From Defluviitaleaceae bacterium (GTDB taxonomy: Bacteria; Bacillota; Clostridia; Lachnospirales; WRAX01): DNA of 37,187 bases. The notes under the pieces are model-generated. The model did no database searches and was not told the DNA's origin. It saw only the letters and a list, made by a program, of their open reading frames with translations. This document shows positions 29,419-37,187 of this stretch, piece by piece. The stretch spans positions 64,001 to 101,187 of the forward strand of contig WQWB01000001.1 of NCBI GenBank assembly GCA_009785555.1, read 5' to 3'. Positions within the stretch are counted from its first letter, which is position 1. Every line of letters starts with the position of its first letter. Position numbers and translations under genes: made by a program.

Positions 29419-30867
29419 TTACTTCATTTTTTTAAGGACGGCTTTTAAAACTTCCCAGCATCTGCCGAATGAGGCGATTTCTAGCCGTTCATCTGGGCTG
29501 TGGTTGTCAAAAAGGTTTGGACCCATTGCGATGATGTCAAGCTGCGGTGCCTTGTCCAAAATAACGCCGCATTCCAAGCCGCCGTGCATGATGTGAAAAG
29601 CCGCCTCAACACCAAAAAGTTCCGTATTAACATCCCCGCAGATTTTTTGAAGGATGGAGTCACGCTTAAATTGCCATTCTGGATATTCGTTATATGTTTT
29701 AATTTCAATATTTAGAGTATCTGCAAGTGTTTTGAGGCGTGAAACAACATCGGATTTCTTGCTGCGTACGGAGCTGCGGACGGCGGAATAGAAGGTAACG
29801 CCTTCGTCATCCGCCTTGACGACGCCGAGGCTGAGAGATGTTTCGATAAGGTCTGGGAAGGTTTGGTCAAAAGCCTGTACCCCATTAGGGATTAAACGAA
29901 GCAAGCTTGCAATCGTTAAGCTGAACTGTTCGCTGTAAGCTTTGTTTGCGGCTACGTCAATAAATTCAATTTCCGCATTAGGCTCACTGATGGAGTATTC
30001 GGTTTTAATGTTATTATTTATGTTGCCTAATTCGTTTTTAGCTTCGTTTAAATGCCGGTTAGGGATGCAAATTATAGCGTGTGCTTCGCGTGGGATGGCA
30101 TTGTCCTTGTCGCCTCCGTTAATTGTTGAAATTAAAGCACCATATTTTGAAATAAGCGGATAAATTAGACGGCCGATAAAAATGTTTGCGTTGCCGCGCC
30201 CGGCGTTTATATCTTTGCCGCTATGCCCGCCAAGCAGGCCTGAGACGGAAATTTGCATTGCGGAATAACCTGCAGGTATGGGGGAAGGCTTGCATTTGAT
30301 GGTAAACGCCGTACGATTCCCACCGGCGCATCCAACGGTAAAGATATTGTCCCCGCCGGAATCAAGGTTTATCATATACTTTGCGTCCGATAAATACTTT
30401 GCGTTTAAAGCGGTTGCGCCGAGCAGGCCTACTTCTTCATTTGTCGTCATAATTACTGTAAGCGGCGGGTGCGGGATATCATCAGCCTCAAGTACGGCCA
30501 TGGTATAGGCTACGGCTACTGCGTTGTCTGCGCCAAGGGTTGTCCCATCTGCGGAAAGATATTTGCCATCTGATAAAACATTTATACCTTGTGTGATAAA
30601 ATCGTGTTCGGTATTATTGTTTTTTTCACAAACCATATCTAAGTGACCTTGCAAAATAACTCGTGGCGCGTTTTCATAACCTACTGTACCCGGTTTGCGG
30701 ATAATAACATTGTATGATTCGTCAATAATCGTCTCAAACCCTAAATTTTTACCAAAACCGGCAAGCCATGTAGAGACGGCTGCTTCGTTGCCGCTGCCAT
30801 GCGGAATTTTTGCCATATCTAAAAAATGTTTCATAGGAGCGCGAGGCTCGATATTGTATAAAGACAT
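29419..30867 (-). CDS. pepD: Aminoacyl-histidine dipeptidase PepD (M20 family)
   Basis: PepD is a zinc dipeptidase with broad action on Xaa-His and other dipeptides; 482 residues. Metal-binding and catalytic blocks are VILQGHLDMVCE, GTTLGADNAVAVAY, TTNEEVGLLGA (catalytic glutamate), NLDSGG, and the C-terminal HGGLECGVI and SPDERLEI. The start is ATG 30867, behind AAAGGTAAGATGCT, a longish spacer. It fits with a peptide-fermenting life style. It is separated from the upstream membrane protein gene by a terminator and the parS site. Confidence 0.95.
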   Translation of the reverse strand: MSLYNIEPRAPMKHFLDMAKIPHGSGNEAAVSTWLAGFGKNLGFETIIDESYNVIIRKPGTVGYENAPRVILQGHLDMVCEKNNNTEHDFITQGINVLSDGKYLSADGTTLGADNAVAVAYTMAVLEADDIPHPPLTVIMTTNEEVGLLGATALNAKYLSDAKYMINLDSGGDNIFTVGCAGGNRTAFTIKCKPSPIPAGYSAMQISVSGLLGGHSGKDINAGRGNANIFIGRLIYPLISKYGALISTINGGDKDNAIPREAHAIICIPNRHLNEAKNELGNINNNIKTEYSISEPNAEIEFIDVAANKAYSEQFSLTIASLLRLIPNGVQAFDQTFPDLIETSLSLGVVKADDEGVTFYSAVRSSVRSKKSDVVSRLKTLADTLNIEIKTYNEYPEWQFKRDSILQKICGDVNTELFGVEAAFHIMHGGLECGVILDKAPQLDIIAMGPNLFDNHSPDERLEIASFGRCWEVLKAVLKKMK

Positions 30868-30898
30868 ATAAGCATCTTACCTTTCCTAAAATACAGAA

Positions 30899-30947
30899 AA
30901 CCAGAGCCCCTTGAAACAAATCGGAACTCTGTTTTTGGCCTCTGGTT
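30899..30947 (-). terminator. Long hairpin terminator after the zinc-ribbon membrane protein gene
   Basis: AACCAGAG pairs with CTCTGGTT, extended by CC/GG and an inner AAACA/TGTTT, and is followed on the minus strand by TTTTCTGTATTTT. It lies 42 bases after the stop and between the parS site and pepD. Confidence 0.7.
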
Positions 30948-30967
30948 ACTGTTATATTTGTTGTTTT

Positions 30968-30983
30968 TGTTCCACGTGGAACA
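30968..30983. promoter_or_regulatory. parS: parS site (ParB/Spo0J binding palindrome)
   Basis: TGTTCCACGTGGAACA is a perfect 16-base palindrome (18 with the flanking T and A). It fits the near-universal chromosomal parS pattern TGTTNCACGTGNAACA; the Bacillus subtilis form is TGTTTCACGTGAAACA. It is in the non-coding gap between a membrane protein gene and pepD. Sites of this kind cluster around the replication origin and load ParB and SMC. Confidence 0.85.
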
Positions 30984-30988
30984 ATATG

Positions 30989-31615
30989 TTATTTCTTTTT
31001 GCGTATAAACAAGAAATACACGCCCAGCGCAATTAGGATTGCCGGGAAGGGGTTGAAGAATGAAGCGAAGAATCTGCCGCCAAACTCTAACAAAAAGATT
31101 ACCGCGATTGTGGCGAGGATTAGAAATTTGTGATTTCTTATCGGTGCGATAACGTCGTCCACTTCGTCGCTTATCGGAATGCCGTCCGCAATCATATCTC
31201 GCTTGCGGAAACTGTCGAAAAATGCGCCGAAGATGACTGTAAGAAGTAAGAACGTAAACCAGCCTGAAATCGTAATGAGATAAATACTTGCGGCAAACGC
31301 ACCCATTGTGATGATGCCGCGCTTTAAAAGCCCCATGTACATGTACGCCAAACCAGGCAAAACGCCGAAGCAAAAAATCCAAAACTTTGAAAACTTCTTG
31401 CCCTTACCACCGCCGGTATGAAGTATATCATCTGCAAATCCGTGGTTATAATCGCCTCCGCCCACGACTCTCACTTTGCTTATGGCTTTGGCTGCTACAC
31501 AGTTTTTACACAGGCGGTTTTGGCTGATGTCCACAAGACATTCTGCGCAAAATTCGTTCCCGCAATTTGAACAACAGTCAACCGCCGTTCTTTCATTATG
31601 AATAACGCATCTCAT
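30989..31615 (-). CDS. Membrane protein with N-terminal B-box-like zinc ribbon
   Basis: A 208-residue protein. Residues 3-38 carry a zinc-binding module (C-x2-H..CCSNCGNEFCAECLVD, CKNC), resembling B-box zinc fingers found in many Firmicute membrane proteins. Then come two hydrophobic stretches (about 75-95, 97-130) and a C-terminal pair (165-180, 185-205) ending RKKK. The part FSKFWIFCFGVLPGLAYMYMGLLKRGIITMG resembles TM2-like 'G.gq.Y.g....G' domains. The function is unknown. It precedes the parS site and follows the TelA-like gene at a 60-base gap. Start ATG 31615 follows AAAGGAGAACATATAA. Confidence 0.78.
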   Translation of the reverse strand: MRCVIHNERTAVDCCSNCGNEFCAECLVDISQNRLCKNCVAAKAISKVRVVGGGDYNHGFADDILHTGGGKGKKFSKFWIFCFGVLPGLAYMYMGLLKRGIITMGAFAASIYLITISGWFTFLLLTVIFGAFFDSFRKRDMIADGIPISDEVDDVIAPIRNHKFLILATIAVIFLLEFGGRFFASFFNPFPAILIALGVYFLFIRKKK

Positions 31616-31675
31616 TTTATATGTTCTCCTTTCGTATTCATAATCACATATACGAAGGAAAAAACATAAAGTTTA

Positions 31676-32842
31676 CTATTTCGGTGCAGATGCCTCGAGA
31701 AGTGCGGTTTTTAATTCGTTTTCGCATTTTGCAAGCTCTTTTTCGGCCTCTATGCGGTTTTCCTGCCCTTTTCGCTGTATCTCCAAAACCTCGTTGATGG
31801 TTGTGATAAGGTTTTCGTTGGTTTTTCGGACAGTGTCAATGCTGACAATGCTTTCCTCACTTGCCTTGGCAACCTCGATGGTGGATGTTTTAAGCATTTC
31901 ACTGTTTTTAAGAAGGAGTTCGTTCGTCATGTCGCTGACTTTTTTCTGTGCGTCCAGCGCGGACTGCGCGTTTGCAAGGCCGAGGGCGATGACCATCTGG
32001 TTCTTCCAAAGCGGGATTGCGTTGTTTATAGATGATTGGATCTTGTCGGCGAGCAACGCATCATTATTTTGGAGCATACGGATCTGCGGCGCCATCTGTA
32101 TGCTTATTATACGTGTTAGTTTTAGGTCGTGGAGTTTTTTTTCAAATCTGTCTGCGCTTGAAACCATATCGTTAAGTTTCTGCGTCTCCATCTCGTTGTT
32201 TGTGGATGCGGCAATTTCGCGCTGTTTTTGGATGTCAACTTCGCGGTATTCCTTCAACCGCTCGTCGCCAGCCAATATATACATGGTTATTTCTTTGAAA
32301 TAGACATAGTTGTTTTCATACATATCGTTCATCATCGCGATGTCTTTAAGCATCGTACGTTTGTGGGTTTCTAGGCTTGAAACGATGCTGTCGATATTGA
32401 CCTGCGCTTTGTCGTACCCTGCCTTGAGGCGTGTGAGACTGTTTTTGATGCCGCCCTTCTTAAATAGCCGGCTGATGAGACCGCCACCGCCACCATCGTC
32501 TGCGTCAACGGATTTTATTTGCACTACTAGATCTTGCAAGCTTTTACCGGCCGGGCCTAAATCCTTTGTACGTACATTGGCAAGAACCGTGTCGGAAAAT
32601 TTGGCTACTTTGGACTGTGCGCCAGCACCAAACTGCATAACCATACTTTGGTCGGATATATTGATCTTTTTCGCAAAATCGTGGACGTGGCGCTGCTCTT
32701 CCGGGCTTAGCTTGGCAATAGCGAGTGCACCCGCGTCCTTATCTTCCGGAACGACGTGTGGTTCACCGTTATCTTCCACAATAATTTTGGCCACCTCGGC
32801 CTCGACTTCGTTACCTAAAACCAATTCAGGTAAATTGTTCAT
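31676..32842 (-). CDS. telA: TelA-family toxic anion resistance protein
   Basis: A 388-residue cytosolic, largely helical protein of the TelA (PF05816-type) family, which is associated with tellurite or other envelope stress tolerance; its molecular activity is unsettled. Family stretches include VMQFGAGAQSKVAKFSDTVL, LISRLFKKGGI, YKEITMYILAGDERLKEY and IPLWKNQMVIALGLANAQSAL. A central coiled coil is expected. It starts at ATG 32842 behind GAGGTAATTAT, and follows pcrA after 15 bases. XpaC, often adjacent, is not seen. Confidence 0.92.
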   Translation of the reverse strand: MNNLPELVLGNEVEAEVAKIIVEDNGEPHVVPEDKDAGALAIAKLSPEEQRHVHDFAKKINISDQSMVMQFGAGAQSKVAKFSDTVLANVRTKDLGPAGKSLQDLVVQIKSVDADDGGGGGLISRLFKKGGIKNSLTRLKAGYDKAQVNIDSIVSSLETHKRTMLKDIAMMNDMYENNYVYFKEITMYILAGDERLKEYREVDIQKQREIAASTNNEMETQKLNDMVSSADRFEKKLHDLKLTRIISIQMAPQIRMLQNNDALLADKIQSSINNAIPLWKNQMVIALGLANAQSALDAQKKVSDMTNELLLKNSEMLKTSTIEVAKASEESIVSIDTVRKTNENLITTINEVLEIQRKGQENRIEAEKELAKCENELKTALLEASAPK

Positions 32843-32857
32843 ATAATTACCTCATTT

Positions 32858-35098
32858 CTATTCAACTTTTTCCAGTTTTGACAAGATTGCCATAAATTTT
32901 TTGCTACCGACGTCAGGGAACTCGACTGTAACTTCATAGTCCGCTCCTGCCGGTTTGATGGATACCACACGTCCGATTCCGTATTTTTTTTGTCGTATAT
33001 TATCGCCTACTGTATAATTTGGCGGTTCTTTTGAGGTTGGTATATTGACAGTTGGTTTCGGCATAATCGTACCCGGTATAATTGTACCTGGTGTAAATGC
33101 TTTGCTGACAGATATCTTTGGCGAGGTGCGTTCCGACTTTGTGCCGGTACCGACGTTTAACAATTCCTCTGGAATTTCCTTTAAAAATTGTGATGGTGGG
33201 TTGTACTGCGTTTCGTTAAACATGCGACGTGAATGGGCGTGGGAGACGAAAAGCGATTTCATCGCCCGTGTGATGGCAACGTAGCATAACCTGCGCTCCT
33301 CTTCCAGTTTTGTCCTATCCGTGTCGTAAACGGCGCGGGAGGTTGGGAAAATGTTCTGTTCGAAGCCGATGAGGAAAACTGTATCAAACTCAAGCCCTTT
33401 GGAGCTATGTACTGTCATGAGGATGACAACGTCTTGTCCCTCACCGTCAAGTGCGTCAATGTCGGCTACCAAAGCGACTTCTTCCAGGAAGGATGCAAGG
33501 TCGGGGAACATCCCTTCTTTAGCGGCGTTTTTTTCAAATTCTTCTGCCTTTGTTATAATCTCCGTAACGTTGGCAATACGTTCTTTTGCTATATCCTTGT
33601 CTTTCTCAGATACCATTAGGTCGTTTATAAAATCCGTCTTTTCAAGCACTTCCCGTAGGACGGTTGATGCAGTTGCCCCGTCAGAGTAGGATGCAAATTC
33701 ATCCATCAATTGCGCAAAAGCGGCTACACGCTTGCCATTGTACGGTAAACCGGGTATTTCAGCGGTGGACTGAAGGGCGTCGTAAAAAGACACCTCCATT
33801 TCGGAGGCGTATGCGGCGAGCCTGTCCTCCGTCTCGTCGCCAATGCCTCTGCGAGGCACGTTAAGTATGCGTCGCATGGATATATCGTCCAATGGGTTTA
33901 CGATGGCCTTAAGGTATGCAAGAACGTCCTTAACTTCTTTGCGTTCGTAAAACCTAACCCCACCGACGACTTTATAAGGTATGTTCTCCCGTACCAGACG
34001 TTCCTCAAAAAGGCGGGATAAAGAGTTCATCCTGTATAGGATCGCGAAGTCACCGAAATTTTTGCCTTTTGCCGTTTGGCTCTTTATATGAGAGACGACG
34101 GAATGAGCCTCATCAATATCTGTCGCTGTCGCGCTAAGAGTGATGGCTGTACCGCTTTCGTTCTCCGTCCACAAGTTTTTGCCCTTGCGGCCAATGTTTT
34201 TTTTGATAACGGCATTGGCTGCGTCTAAGATGGTTTTGGTGGAGCGGTAGTTCTGCTCAAGTTTAATAACCTTTGCGCCGAGGAAATCTTTCTCAAACTC
34301 GAGGATGTTGCGGATATCCGCGCCGCGCCAGCCATAGATACTCTGGTCATCATCACCCACAACACAGATATTGCCGTATCCCTCGGCTAAAAGTTTTACA
34401 AGCCGGTACTGTGAAAAGTTCGTGTCTTGGTACTCATCCACGCTGATATAGCGGAAACGGTTGCGATACCTATCCAATACTGCCGGAAACTGCTCAAATA
34501 ACTGGACAGTGCAGAAAATCAAATCATCAAAATCAAGCGCGTTTGCGGTGCGTAGGCGTTTTTGATAGGCGGTGTATAGGTTAGCCTGTTGGATGCCAAA
34601 TATCTCGCCCGCCTCCTCCGCAGAACGTACGGCCTGTACGGGGGTGACGAGCCTGTCTTTCTTTTCCCCGATATAGCCTAAAATGCTTTTTGGGGGGAAG
34701 AGCTTATCGTTGATGTTCTGTTCCTTAATGATAGTACGCATTAGGCGCAGGCTATCATCTGAATCATATATCGTAAAATTCTTATTGTATCCCAAGCTAT
34801 CGATGTCTCGGCGTAGTATGCGTACGCACATGGAGTGAAAAGTTGATGCCCAAACTGTGCCGCCTTCGCTTGAAAGCAAGTGGGCAAGGCGCTCTTTCAT
34901 TTCACGCGCAGCTTTGTTAGTGAAGGTTATGGCAAGGATGTTGAAGGGGTTTATACCGTTCTGTACCATATAGGCAATGCGGTTGACCAAAACGCGCGTC
35001 TTGCCGCTGCCAGCGCCGGCAAGCAAAAGAAGCGGCCCGTCAATTGTCGTCACCGCTTCTTGCTGCATAGGGTTAAGTGTGTATAGTAAGTCAATCAT
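32858..35098 (-). CDS. pcrA: ATP-dependent DNA helicase PcrA/UvrD (superfamily 1)
   Basis: PcrA unwinds DNA 3'-5' in repair and rolling-circle replication. 746 residues, near the usual 720-740. All SF1 motifs can be read: LNPMQQEAV (Q), AGAGSGKTRVLVNRIAY (I, Walker A), VDEYQDTNFSQY (II), GDDDQSIYGWRGAD (III), LEQNYRS (IV), VILMTVHSSKGLEFD (V) and LCYVAITRA (VI). The C-terminal end carries a small Tudor-like domain (GDNIRQKKYGIGRVVSI). It lies 8 bases after the S41 protease gene. Confidence 0.97.
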   Translation of the reverse strand: MIDLLYTLNPMQQEAVTTIDGPLLLLAGAGSGKTRVLVNRIAYMVQNGINPFNILAITFTNKAAREMKERLAHLLSSEGGTVWASTFHSMCVRILRRDIDSLGYNKNFTIYDSDDSLRLMRTIIKEQNINDKLFPPKSILGYIGEKKDRLVTPVQAVRSAEEAGEIFGIQQANLYTAYQKRLRTANALDFDDLIFCTVQLFEQFPAVLDRYRNRFRYISVDEYQDTNFSQYRLVKLLAEGYGNICVVGDDDQSIYGWRGADIRNILEFEKDFLGAKVIKLEQNYRSTKTILDAANAVIKKNIGRKGKNLWTENESGTAITLSATATDIDEAHSVVSHIKSQTAKGKNFGDFAILYRMNSLSRLFEERLVRENIPYKVVGGVRFYERKEVKDVLAYLKAIVNPLDDISMRRILNVPRRGIGDETEDRLAAYASEMEVSFYDALQSTAEIPGLPYNGKRVAAFAQLMDEFASYSDGATASTVLREVLEKTDFINDLMVSEKDKDIAKERIANVTEIITKAEEFEKNAAKEGMFPDLASFLEEVALVADIDALDGEGQDVVILMTVHSSKGLEFDTVFLIGFEQNIFPTSRAVYDTDRTKLEEERRLCYVAITRAMKSLFVSHAHSRRMFNETQYNPPSQFLKEIPEELLNVGTGTKSERTSPKISVSKAFTPGTIIPGTIMPKPTVNIPTSKEPPNYTVGDNIRQKKYGIGRVVSIKPAGADYEVTVEFPDVGSKKFMAILSKLEKVE

Positions 35099-35106
35099 AT
35101 AGCTGC

Positions 35107-36342
35107 TTATTCCATTTTCTGGAGTAAAACCTCTAAGGCCTTTGAGAGCTGGACATCCTCCTCAAGCGTAAGTTGGGAGAGGCGGATGGTTAGCTCGATA
35201 TCCATCTCTATCTCATAGTCCGGCGCAAGGCCGATACCGTTTATAACCGTGCCGTTTGGCGTAAAGTATTGTTCTACCGTTATGCGAATTGCGGATCCGT
35301 CGGGCATAGGAAGTAAGTTTTGTACAAGGCCTTTACCAAAGGAGTTCATCCCCACGAGGGTTGCCCTGTCATGGTCGCGTAATGCGCCGGCAAGGATTTC
35401 CGACGCGCTGGCCGACCCCTCGTTTATAAGCACGACTATTGGGATATCCAGGAAGTTGGCGGTGCTGCGCACGGGGCGTTGTACGCCGTTTCTATCCTCC
35501 GTGTACACGATTGTGCCGCGCGGTACAAGCCAATCCGCAATCTGAAGGACTTGCTGGAGAAGACCGCCGGGATTATTGCGAAGGTCGATGATAAGGCCTT
35601 CCATACCCTCGGCCTCAAGCTCTCTAAGTGCATCGCGGAATTGGCCGCTCGTAACTCTGTCAAAACGCGTGATGCGGATGTAGCCTATATTATTGTTGTC
35701 CGTTTCTTCAATCATTCTATGTGTCGTCGTCGGCACGGTGATGCGGGCGCGGGTGATCTCCCTCTCAAACGTCTCACCCGTTGATGGGCGGTAGAAAGTA
35801 ACGGTGACTTCCGTGCCCAACGGGCCGCGTATCATGTCTACGGCTTGGCTCATCGTTTCTCCGAAAACGTCGGTGCCGTTAACGTTTATAATAGCGTCGC
35901 CGGGGAGGATGCCTGCCTCGGCGGCCGGTGTGTCCTCAAAAGGAACGATAACTATGATGCGGTTCGTCTCCGCGCAGGCAGAAACCTGTACGCCGATGCC
36001 GTAGAAAACACCCTCCGCCTCCTGCATAAAGGCTTGGAACTGCGCTTCGCTCATATACTGCGTGTACGGGTCGCCAAGTAAGTTGACTACAGCGCGGAAT
36101 ATCTGGTCACTTAGCTCATCCATATCGATGGGAAAGAGGTAAAACGCGTCGAGTGCGGCTAGGATATGGTCAATTTTCGCGCCGACGGTTTGGAAGGATT
36201 CTGGTTCGCGCCGGGATTGGGCGGCGACGGCACGTTCATCTGTATTAAGTATGCCAGGGAAGAAGATGGATAAACCGACGTAAACGGCAAGCATAATTAC
36301 CATACCCGTAAACATACCGATGATGTAGTTTGTTTTCTTCAT
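35107..36342 (-). CDS. S41-family carboxyl-terminal processing protease (CtpA type)
   Basis: A membrane-anchored serine protease, 411 residues: one N-terminal membrane segment (about 6-30), a PDZ domain (GIGVQVSACAETNRIIVIVPFEDTPAAEAGILPGD region), and the S41 catalytic domain with GSASASEILAGAL (nucleophile Ser) and SFGKGLVQ (Lys). These Ser-Lys enzymes trim proteins outside the membrane. It starts at ATG 36342, following the M23 hydrolase after 84 bases. CtpA next to an EnvC-like peptidase is a recurrent arrangement near ftsEX. Confidence 0.95.
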   Translation of the reverse strand: MKKTNYIIGMFTGMVIMLAVYVGLSIFFPGILNTDERAVAAQSRREPESFQTVGAKIDHILAALDAFYLFPIDMDELSDQIFRAVVNLLGDPYTQYMSEAQFQAFMQEAEGVFYGIGVQVSACAETNRIIVIVPFEDTPAAEAGILPGDAIINVNGTDVFGETMSQAVDMIRGPLGTEVTVTFYRPSTGETFEREITRARITVPTTTHRMIEETDNNNIGYIRITRFDRVTSGQFRDALRELEAEGMEGLIIDLRNNPGGLLQQVLQIADWLVPRGTIVYTEDRNGVQRPVRSTANFLDIPIVVLINEGSASASEILAGALRDHDRATLVGMNSFGKGLVQNLLPMPDGSAIRITVEQYFTPNGTVINGIGLAPDYEIEMDIELTIRLSQLTLEEDVQLSKALEVLLQKME

Positions 36343-36426
36343 AATTTTTATTCCTCACATTTTACACGATTTAGCTCAATATTAAATATATTGGTTAAGC
36401 CTGACGTCTATGCCTTTTATTATAGA

Positions 36427-37187
36427 TTACGGACGGTTTTGGCCGTCAAGCCAGGGCATTGGGTTTTCCGGCACGTTGTTGCGGCGCACTTCGAAGTGTA
36501 AGTGTGGGCCGGTTGAAAGGCCCGTCGAGCCGACAAGGGCGATGCGCTGCCCTCTTGTAACTGTATCGCCGCGGCTGACTAAATTTCGTGAGTTGTGGGC
36601 GTAGAGTGTGGATATACCGCCGCCATGGTAGATAATTACGAGGTTACCAAAGTTGCCCTGCACACCGCTGAATGTGACGACGCCGTCGTGCGCGGCGACG
36701 ATGGGTGTACCGCTGGCTGCTCTTAGGTCGATGCCGTTGTGTGGGCGGCGAACCCTAAGTATGGGGTGAAGGCGGTTTGGGTTAAAGGGTGAGGTTATGT
36801 TGGAGCGAGGGACGCTTGGTATCGGCCAGGCCATGTATCCGTCAGGTTGGTTTGCCAGTTGTTGGCGGCGCAGCTCTTCCTCCGCGGCACGTATTGCCGC
36901 GTCTAGGGCGCGCGCGTCGGCGGCGTACTGGTCAAGCGAGGCTTGAAGGGTCGCCTCGCGCTCGCCAAGTTCGTACATTAAGGCGTTTTTGGCTTCTTCG
37001 GTAGCCCTAAGCTCTTCGTAGTAGCGCATTTGGTGGTACCGCAAATCCTCAAATTCCGCCTGCATATCCTCTACTTCCTGCTGGCGCACGGCAAGTACGT
37101 GCTGGGCCATGTGCAGGTTATCCATTAGCTGCCTGTCGTGTTCCGCAAGAGTGTTGATAAGATCCAAATTATTCCTTATTTCGTTAA
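36427..37187 (-). CDS. M23-family murein hydrolase (EnvC/NlpD-like), N-terminus outside window
   Basis: The C-terminal part of a coiled-coil peptidoglycan hydrolase or hydrolase activator. The frame is open to the window edge; a TTG at 37167 is not a likely start because coiled-coil sequence continues before it. Residues up to about 105 form a coiled coil (DNLHMAQHVLAVRQQEVEDM), then a M23 LytM domain with SPFNPNRLHPI, RRPHNGIDLRA and TGPHLHFEV. The zinc residues of HNGID and HLHFE are present, so this protein may be active. Likely encoded downstream of ftsEX, which is outside the window. Confidence 0.92.
   Translation of the reverse strand, partial: NEIRNNLDLINTLAEHDRQLMDNLHMAQHVLAVRQQEVEDMQAEFEDLRYHQMRYYEELRATEEAKNALMYELGEREATLQASLDQYAADARALDAAIRAAEEELRRQQLANQPDGYMAWPIPSVPRSNITSPFNPNRLHPILRVRRPHNGIDLRAASGTPIVAAHDGVVTFSGVQGNFGNLVIIYHGGGISTLYAHNSRNLVSRGDTVTRGQRIALVGSTGLSTGPHLHFEVRRNNVPENPMPWLDGQNRP

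Noticed and set aside
30831-31382. 183-codon minus-strand frame
   Set aside because: It crosses the parS site, terminator and most of the zinc-ribbon membrane gene in another frame, with Arg/His/Tyr-rich shadow composition.
1-37187. CRISPR array, rRNA genes, prophage or classical IS transposase
   Set aside because: I looked for regularly spaced direct repeats, rRNA landmarks and transposase motifs and saw none in this window.

Overview
This window looks like chromosomal DNA of an anaerobic, amino-acid-fermenting Firmicute (Clostridia type). The evidence is a glycine reductase system with two selenocysteine UGA codons, flavin-based electron-transfer proteins (HdrA, HdrC, MvhD), a sporulation-type GerW/YtfJ protein, a Spo0J/ParB-type parS palindrome, strong AGGAGG ribosome binding sites and sigma-A promoters. 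Almost every gene is on the minus strand, so the functional order runs from high to low coordinates. Only mvhD, an amidohydrolase and a phosphotransferase are on the plus strand.

Layout, high to low coordinate. (1) 24.3-37.2 kb is a housekeeping block: an M23 murein hydrolase (cut by the window edge), an S41 protease, PcrA helicase, a TelA-like protein, a zinc-ribbon membrane protein, a parS site, PepD dipeptidase, MalQ, an OGG-type DNA glycosylase, PrmA, RsmE, a DUF2953 protein and GerW. (2) 21.7-24.3 kb has mvhD, tRNA-Arg(CCU) with a degenerate partial copy beside it, and an amidohydrolase plus APH(6)-like kinase pair. (3) 18.3-21.6 kb has DUF378, a YugP-type zinc peptidase, a MerR regulator with a MerR-type 19-bp-spacer promoter, and a preQ1-I-like riboswitch heading queT-hdrC-hdrA. 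(4) 11.3-16.2 kb is the glycine reductase operon trxA-grdE-(lipoprotein)-grdA-grdB, closed by a strong terminator. A small DUF559 nuclease element with inverted terminal repeats sits between hdrA and trxA. (5) 8.0-11.3 kb is an accessory island: a membrane protein, a polysaccharide deacetylase, a beheaded kinase and a DUF4160 pair. (6) 0-8.0 kb has a fused grdC-grdD gene, an aminotransferase, and a peptide-type ABC importer.

How it fits together (inference): imported peptides are hydrolysed (PepD), amino acids are transaminated, and glycine is reduced to acetyl phosphate by GrdE/GrdB (component B), GrdA (selenoprotein A) and GrdCD (component C), with electrons passed through TrxA. No trxB is present in the window. 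HdrC-HdrA lies immediately upstream of trxA instead, and mvhD, whose product family docks on HdrA, carries a promoter nearly identical to one lying between hdrA and trxA. This suggests an HdrA/HdrC/MvhD electron input to thioredoxin or glycine reductase, and it is the most interesting hypothesis here. The GrdC-GrdD fusion and a lipoprotein gene inside the grd operon are the other notable departures from the known arrangement. A family of short palindromic repeats lies at or next to several stop codons.
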